Assembly: GCA_903929315.1 (NCBI GenBank) | Contig: CAIYUC010000185.1 | Coordinates: 1 to 46,423 of the forward strand | Source: an uncultured Bacteroidales bacterium | GTDB lineage: Bacteria; Bacteroidota; Bacteroidia; Bacteroidales; FEN-979 | Direction of reading: 5' to 3' | Length of the DNA stretch: 46,423 nucleotides | Shown: one piece after another, positions 42,736 to 46,423 of the stretch | Layout of the letters: every line of letters begins with the position of its first letter | How positions within the stretch are numbered: the first letter of the stretch is position 1 | Notes under the pieces: generated by a model | What the model was told of the DNA's origin: nothing | Seen by the model: only the letters and a program-made list of their open reading frames with translations | The model's database searches: none | Made by a program: the position numbers and the translations under genes

Positions 42736-43924
42736 ACTGGTATTCTTCTTCTTTTTTAACAAGAAATGATCTTATCTTTTCTAACCCTTCAACAGTTCCA
42801 TGCTTGAAGTCCAGATGATCAAGAGTTTTCTTTAATTGCTCCAGATCCGGTGAATAATATTTTATAAGAAAATTTCTCAAACTAACCTCATCTTTTTCAG
42901 GTTGCTGGTTCTGCCTCATTCTGAGGTATTGCAGGATACGTAACCCATCGAATTTTTCATGGCAGGCCCGGATGAATCGTTGTGGATCCCTGGTATTTTC
43001 CCGTAATAATTTGAATGGATCATCCTCCTTTAATAAGCTACTTAAAAATTCTGTTACCCTTGTCTGTTGTGTCCTTTTGTAAAACGAATCAAATAAAAGG
43101 CAGGTTTCACCGATCTCATCAAAAAACTCTGAGGAATAAACAGGATAACCTGACCAGTCACCTGCATTCCCTCTGATCATTGCCGGTCCCGTACCAAAAT
43201 AAACCCTGTCGGAAAATCGTGCTGCCGGATAGACTTTTTCTTCATTCCAAATTAAAATCTGTCCATATTTCCTTAATTTCTGAAGGAAATAAAAATCCTC
43301 CCCGCTCATCTTTGGTGTCATTCCTCCAATAACACGATAAGCGCTGACAGGACATGCCATAGCAGACCCAAGAGCGGTAAATGAATAGGGGCTTTTTATC
43401 CTCCAAAGATTAATGGAATAATAACGCATATAGATCTCATACCTGAGGATCGCCCGGTATGCTTCCGGATCCTGAACAGGATCATGAAAATAGGGAACTG
43501 CGAGCGCTACTGCATCCGGATTCTTCCGGAAATTTTCTACAATCGTTGAAAAATACTTTTCCCGGAAAGTGGTGTCGGCATCCAGACTAAGGATAATATC
43601 ATCTGTCCTGGCCATCTCATTGATGGCATCCATTACCGTTTTACGTGCCCATCCAACGCCGTGTCGCCGTCCTTTCCATCCATTCCCACGGGTACTTTTA
43701 TCGATGACCACAACATCGAATTCCCTGATCGATTTTAACTTTTCAAGAGTCCTGACATTGTCTTGGCAAATTTTTCTTTTTGCCAGATCATCCCACCATT
43801 CATCGGGCTGATTTACACAAATAAAAATCTTAAACTTTTTATATGTCTGGAAAGAAATACAATTGATAAAGCGGTCAAGGAGTTCCGTTTCATTGAGAAT
43901 GGGAACAGCAACATATAACATCAC
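42716..43924 (-). CDS. Family 2 glycosyltransferase
   Basis: A 402-residue protein with a GT-A fold of the GT2 type: MLYVAVPILNETELLDRFINC and FQTYKKFKIFICVNQPDEW at the start, the donor-binding DAD in LSLDADTTFREKYF, and GGMTPKMSGEDFYFLQKL carrying the acceptor-side ED motif. No transmembrane helices are evident, so it is probably cytosolic or peripheral. The sugar and acceptor are unknown. It begins 10 bp after the stop of the CtpA-type protease and is probably co-transcribed with it; its 3' end overlaps sucC. Confidence 0.85.
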   Translation of the reverse strand: MMLYVAVPILNETELLDRFINCISFQTYKKFKIFICVNQPDEWWDDLAKRKICQDNVRTLEKLKSIREFDVVVIDKSTRGNGWKGRRHGVGWARKTVMDAINEMARTDDIILSLDADTTFREKYFSTIVENFRKNPDAVALAVPYFHDPVQDPEAYRAILRYEIYMRYYSINLWRIKSPYSFTALGSAMACPVSAYRVIGGMTPKMSGEDFYFLQKLRKYGQILIWNEEKVYPAARFSDRVYFGTGPAMIRGNAGDWSGYPVYSSEFFDEIGETCLLFDSFYKRTQQTRVTEFLSSLLKEDDPFKLLRENTRDPQRFIRACHEKFDGLRILQYLRMRQNQQPEKDEVSLRNFLIKYYSPDLEQLKKTLDHLDFKHGTVEGLEKIRSFLVKKEEEYQFSSRLL

Positions 43925-43934
43925 GAACTTCTGT

Positions 43935-45557
43935 TTACTCCTGGATCTTCAACTTTTTGAAAATAGCATCATCCTTGATGATGTTAACTGCTTTCAGCAC
44001 CTCATTATCATATTGATTGATCACCTCATAAAAAGCATTTAAATCCCAAAGCTTTTGAGCAATCAGGGCTTTAAGCTGGTTTTTAATGAGCGTTTCAGCG
44101 GCAGCATATCCCTTTTCATCTTTTTTAACCCCGGCTTTCTCTGCTGCTTCAAAGAAATGCTTCATAAATTCATCGTCGATTTTAAATTTTTTATCAAATG
44201 TTTTGAAGTCAGGATAGTTTTTTTGCAAGGTTGGACGCTTATCATCAACATAATCGCTGATGAAAAGATTTATGACATTTTTTCTCCGCAAATCAAGGAA
44301 ATAGTCGCTAACACTACTGGTGTCCAAAGGGATGAAAACATCCGGCATAATACCCCCGGCTCCGTATACAACTCTCTTATGAGAAGTATAATATTTCAGT
44401 GAATCGGGAAATTTAATGCTATCGGAACTCACGGATTCGCCATGTTTAAACCGTTTCCCGAAAGCTTCATAATACTTGTCAGCGCCTTCGGCGTAAGACA
44501 TCTGTATACACCTTCCCGAGGGAGTGTGATAACGTGCGGTGGTCAGACGTACCTGAGAGCTATCAGGTAATTCGAATGGCCGCTGGACAAGTCCTTTTCC
44601 AAATGACCTTCTTCCTACAATAATTCCCCGGTCCCAATCCTGGATAGCGCCCGATACAATTTCACTCGCAGATGCAGAATTTTCATTGATCATCACAACC
44701 ACCCTGCCTTCTTCCAGTTCTCCTTTATCGGTCGCCTTAAAATCTGCTCTCGGGCTTCTCAGACCTTCCGTGTAAACGATCAGATCGCCGGCAGGAAGAA
44801 ATTCATCGGACAGCTCAATGGCTGTATTCATGTAGCCACCGGAATTGTTACGAAGGTCAAGGACAAGATCTTTTAATCCCTGCTCTTTGAGTGTTTTAAT
44901 AGCTGTGTGGAATTCATCCATTGACGTTCCCGAAAAACGGTTAAGATTGATATACCCCGTGGAGGGTGCGATCATATAAGCGGCATCGATGCTATTGATT
45001 GGAATCTTGTCACGGACAATGGTATAATCGATCAGATCCTTTTTCCCTTTCCTGAAAATGGAAATCGTCACCTTTGTTCCCCTCTTCCCTCTCAGCCTGT
45101 CGAATACAAACTGATTGTTGATCTTTTTCCCTACGACATTTTCTCCTTCAATACGGATGATCTTGTCACCCGACATGATTCCAAGTTTCTCGGAAGGACC
45201 GCCAGGAATCGGATGAACAATGGTAATTGTATCTTTCAAAATTTCAAACTGAACCCCGATCCCTTCAAAATTTCCCACAAGTGGTTCATTGGCCTTCTCA
45301 ATATCTTTTTTAGAAATATATGTCGAGTGGGGATCTAATTCCTTCAATGTCTCAATAATAGCCTTATCAACAAGTTTGGGCACATTGACACTGTCAACAT
45401 AATAATAATCGATGATTTGCATGAGTGTATTGTATTTCTTGATCCCGTCATTTTCCAACCATTGTTGATTCTGCCCTGAAACAGTAAGACTTGCATAAGA
45501 GATCAGAAGAATGGAAATAAGAAGCGCCCACAGGCGCCTGGTAAAGTTTGTCCGCAT
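43935..45557 (-). CDS. S41 family C-terminal processing protease (CtpA type)
   Basis: A 540-residue periplasmic serine protease. The signal peptide spans residues 1 to about 29. An N-terminal helical region (IDYYYVDSVN) is followed by a PDZ domain (about 96-175, with NFEGIGVQFEILKDTI). The S41 core has LVLDLRNNSGGYMNTA, the catalytic serine region SASASE (294-299) and the lysine in SFGKGLVQ (Lys321). A helical C-terminal extension of about 130 residues follows, as in Bacteroidetes homologues. It processes or degrades proteins at their C-termini. First of a two-gene run with the glycosyltransferase; a TACCTTTG box lies upstream. Confidence 0.93.
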   Translation of the reverse strand: MRTNFTRRLWALLISILLISYASLTVSGQNQQWLENDGIKKYNTLMQIIDYYYVDSVNVPKLVDKAIIETLKELDPHSTYISKKDIEKANEPLVGNFEGIGVQFEILKDTITIVHPIPGGPSEKLGIMSGDKIIRIEGENVVGKKINNQFVFDRLRGKRGTKVTISIFRKGKKDLIDYTIVRDKIPINSIDAAYMIAPSTGYINLNRFSGTSMDEFHTAIKTLKEQGLKDLVLDLRNNSGGYMNTAIELSDEFLPAGDLIVYTEGLRSPRADFKATDKGELEEGRVVVMINENSASASEIVSGAIQDWDRGIIVGRRSFGKGLVQRPFELPDSSQVRLTTARYHTPSGRCIQMSYAEGADKYYEAFGKRFKHGESVSSDSIKFPDSLKYYTSHKRVVYGAGGIMPDVFIPLDTSSVSDYFLDLRRKNVINLFISDYVDDKRPTLQKNYPDFKTFDKKFKIDDEFMKHFFEAAEKAGVKKDEKGYAAAETLIKNQLKALIAQKLWDLNAFYEVINQYDNEVLKAVNIIKDDAIFKKLKIQE

Positions 45558-45592
45558 ATTAATTGGCTTATTTATTAATGGTTTTGGAAGGT

Positions 45593-45600
45593 CAAAGGTA
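45593..45600 (-). promoter_or_regulatory. Bacteroidetes -7 promoter box TACCTTTG (minus strand)
   Basis: TACCTTTG on the minus strand, 35 bp before the protease start codon, in the divergent gap with the rhomboid gene. Confidence 0.5.
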
Positions 45601-45698
45601 CTTTATTTTTATCTACTTAGTATGAATGACTTATATTTTATTTATTTTTAACGGGGTATTTCTGCAGATTATTATGGCACTCATAAAACATCCTGAAC

Positions 45699-46391
45699 AT
45701 GAATGAAGACCACAGGAAGATAAGCCGAAGCCTTATTTTCCCTGCTATTTTTGTTATCGTTATCTGGTTTGTCAAATTTGTGGAAATAATCTTTAAAATT
45801 GATCTTGGCGTTTACGGACTTCAACCGCTTCACGCAAAAGGATTGATTGGGATCATTACAGCGCCTTTACTTCATGTTAGTTTTTCACATCTTTTTGCAA
45901 ACACAATTCCCCTGTTTATTTTATCCGGCTTACTCTTCTTTTTTTACCGTGTTATCGCCTGGCGTATCTTTATCCTGATATGGCTTCTCACGGGCCTTTG
46001 GGTATGGTTTCTTGCAAGGGAAGATTCGATTCATATCGGCGCCAGCGGAATCGTTTATGGATTGGCTTCTTTCCTGTTTTTCAGCGGAATCATTCGCAGG
46101 GATGCAAAGTTGATGGCCATTACCCTGCTTATTGCATTTCTGTATGGAGGAATGGTTTGGGGTGTTTTCCCCCAGTTTTTTCCCCGTGAAAGGATTTCGT
46201 GGGAATCACACCTCATGGGATTGCTTGCAGGACTCATCCTTGCCATTTATTACCGGAAGGCAGGGCCACAAAGAATAATTTTTGAATGGGAGGATGAAGA
46301 AGACGAAAATGATGATCATGATCCGGAAGATACTATGGATAATCATTTCCCTAATGATAATCCGGAAATAAACTACTTTTATCAGGAGTAG
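45699..46391 (+). CDS. Rhomboid family intramembrane serine protease
   Basis: A 230-residue membrane protein with about six helices. The catalytic serine is Ser116 in HIGASGIVYG, and the catalytic histidine is His171 in SWESHLMGLLAG. HVSFSHLFANTIPL supplies the conserved His and Asn of the oxyanion region. It cleaves transmembrane substrates within the inner membrane; the target is unknown. The C-terminal tail of about 40 residues is strikingly acidic (EWEDEEDENDDHDPED). It is divergent from the CtpA-type protease. Confidence 0.9.
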   Translation: MNEDHRKISRSLIFPAIFVIVIWFVKFVEIIFKIDLGVYGLQPLHAKGLIGIITAPLLHVSFSHLFANTIPLFILSGLLFFFYRVIAWRIFILIWLLTGLWVWFLAREDSIHIGASGIVYGLASFLFFSGIIRRDAKLMAITLLIAFLYGGMVWGVFPQFFPRERISWESHLMGLLAGLILAIYYRKAGPQRIIFEWEDEEDENDDHDPEDTMDNHFPNDNPEINYFYQE

Positions 46392-46423
46392 AATTCAGAT
46401 GCCAGATTAACAATGAAGAATGA

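Overview
The window looks like a chromosomal segment of a Bacteroidetes bacterium. Evidence: several starts sit just downstream of the phylum's -7 promoter box TAxxTTTG, one protein carries a type IX secretion C-terminal sorting domain, there is a carboxypeptidase-regulatory/DUF5686 outer-membrane protein, and intergenic spaces are full of short palindromic repeats. The species cannot be named from what I see.

Region 1 (23-15150, all + strand) is a carbohydrate island. A GH144-type endo-beta-1,2-glucanase, a large secreted protein with two carbohydrate-binding-like domains and an (alpha/alpha)6 barrel, a GPH-family sugar symporter, a cytosolic GH35 protein and a 1114-residue GH94 phosphorylase of the 1,2-beta-oligoglucan phosphorylase type follow one another. 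Read together they make a beta-1,2-glucan (sophoran) utilisation pathway: depolymerise outside the cytoplasm, import oligomers, then remodel and phosphorolyse them to glucose 1-phosphate, with no SusC/SusD pair. A sodium:solute symporter gene with a one-base frameshift and a two-helix small membrane protein follow.

Region 2 (15151-26960) is an accessory, repeat-rich zone: a DUF4160/DUF2442 pair bracketed by an inverted GTTAGGCC-type sequence, a secreted protein of unknown role, a tiny terminator-backed ORF, an AbiEi/AbiEii toxin-antitoxin pair with a promoter-embedded operator, an orphan antitoxin-like gene, a radC cut off before its catalytic domain, a GC-rich GH106-like lipoprotein, and a tRNA-Ser / four-helix-bundle / tRNA-Pro block enclosed in a 94-bp inverted repeat that contains the 3' end of the tRNA-Pro gene. 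A lipoprotein with a fibronectin-like domain ends the zone.

Region 3 (27014-46423) is mostly ordinary chromosome: a fused LeuC-LeuD-type hydro-lyase and a membrane metallophosphoesterase (overlapping), a cysteine-synthase-family enzyme, a giant protein of 24 TPR-like repeats, a LolD-type ABC ATPase, a T9SS-exported FG-GAP protein, a DUF5686 protein, succinyl-CoA synthetase beta subunit, a family 2 glycosyltransferase, a CtpA-type protease and a rhomboid protease.

The most interesting items are the beta-1,2-glucan locus with its unassigned 1061-residue partner, the giant repeat protein with a four-unit higher-order duplication, the AbiEi operator, and the tRNA-Pro-derived repeats. All family assignments are by reading motifs and recalling families; no database search was run.
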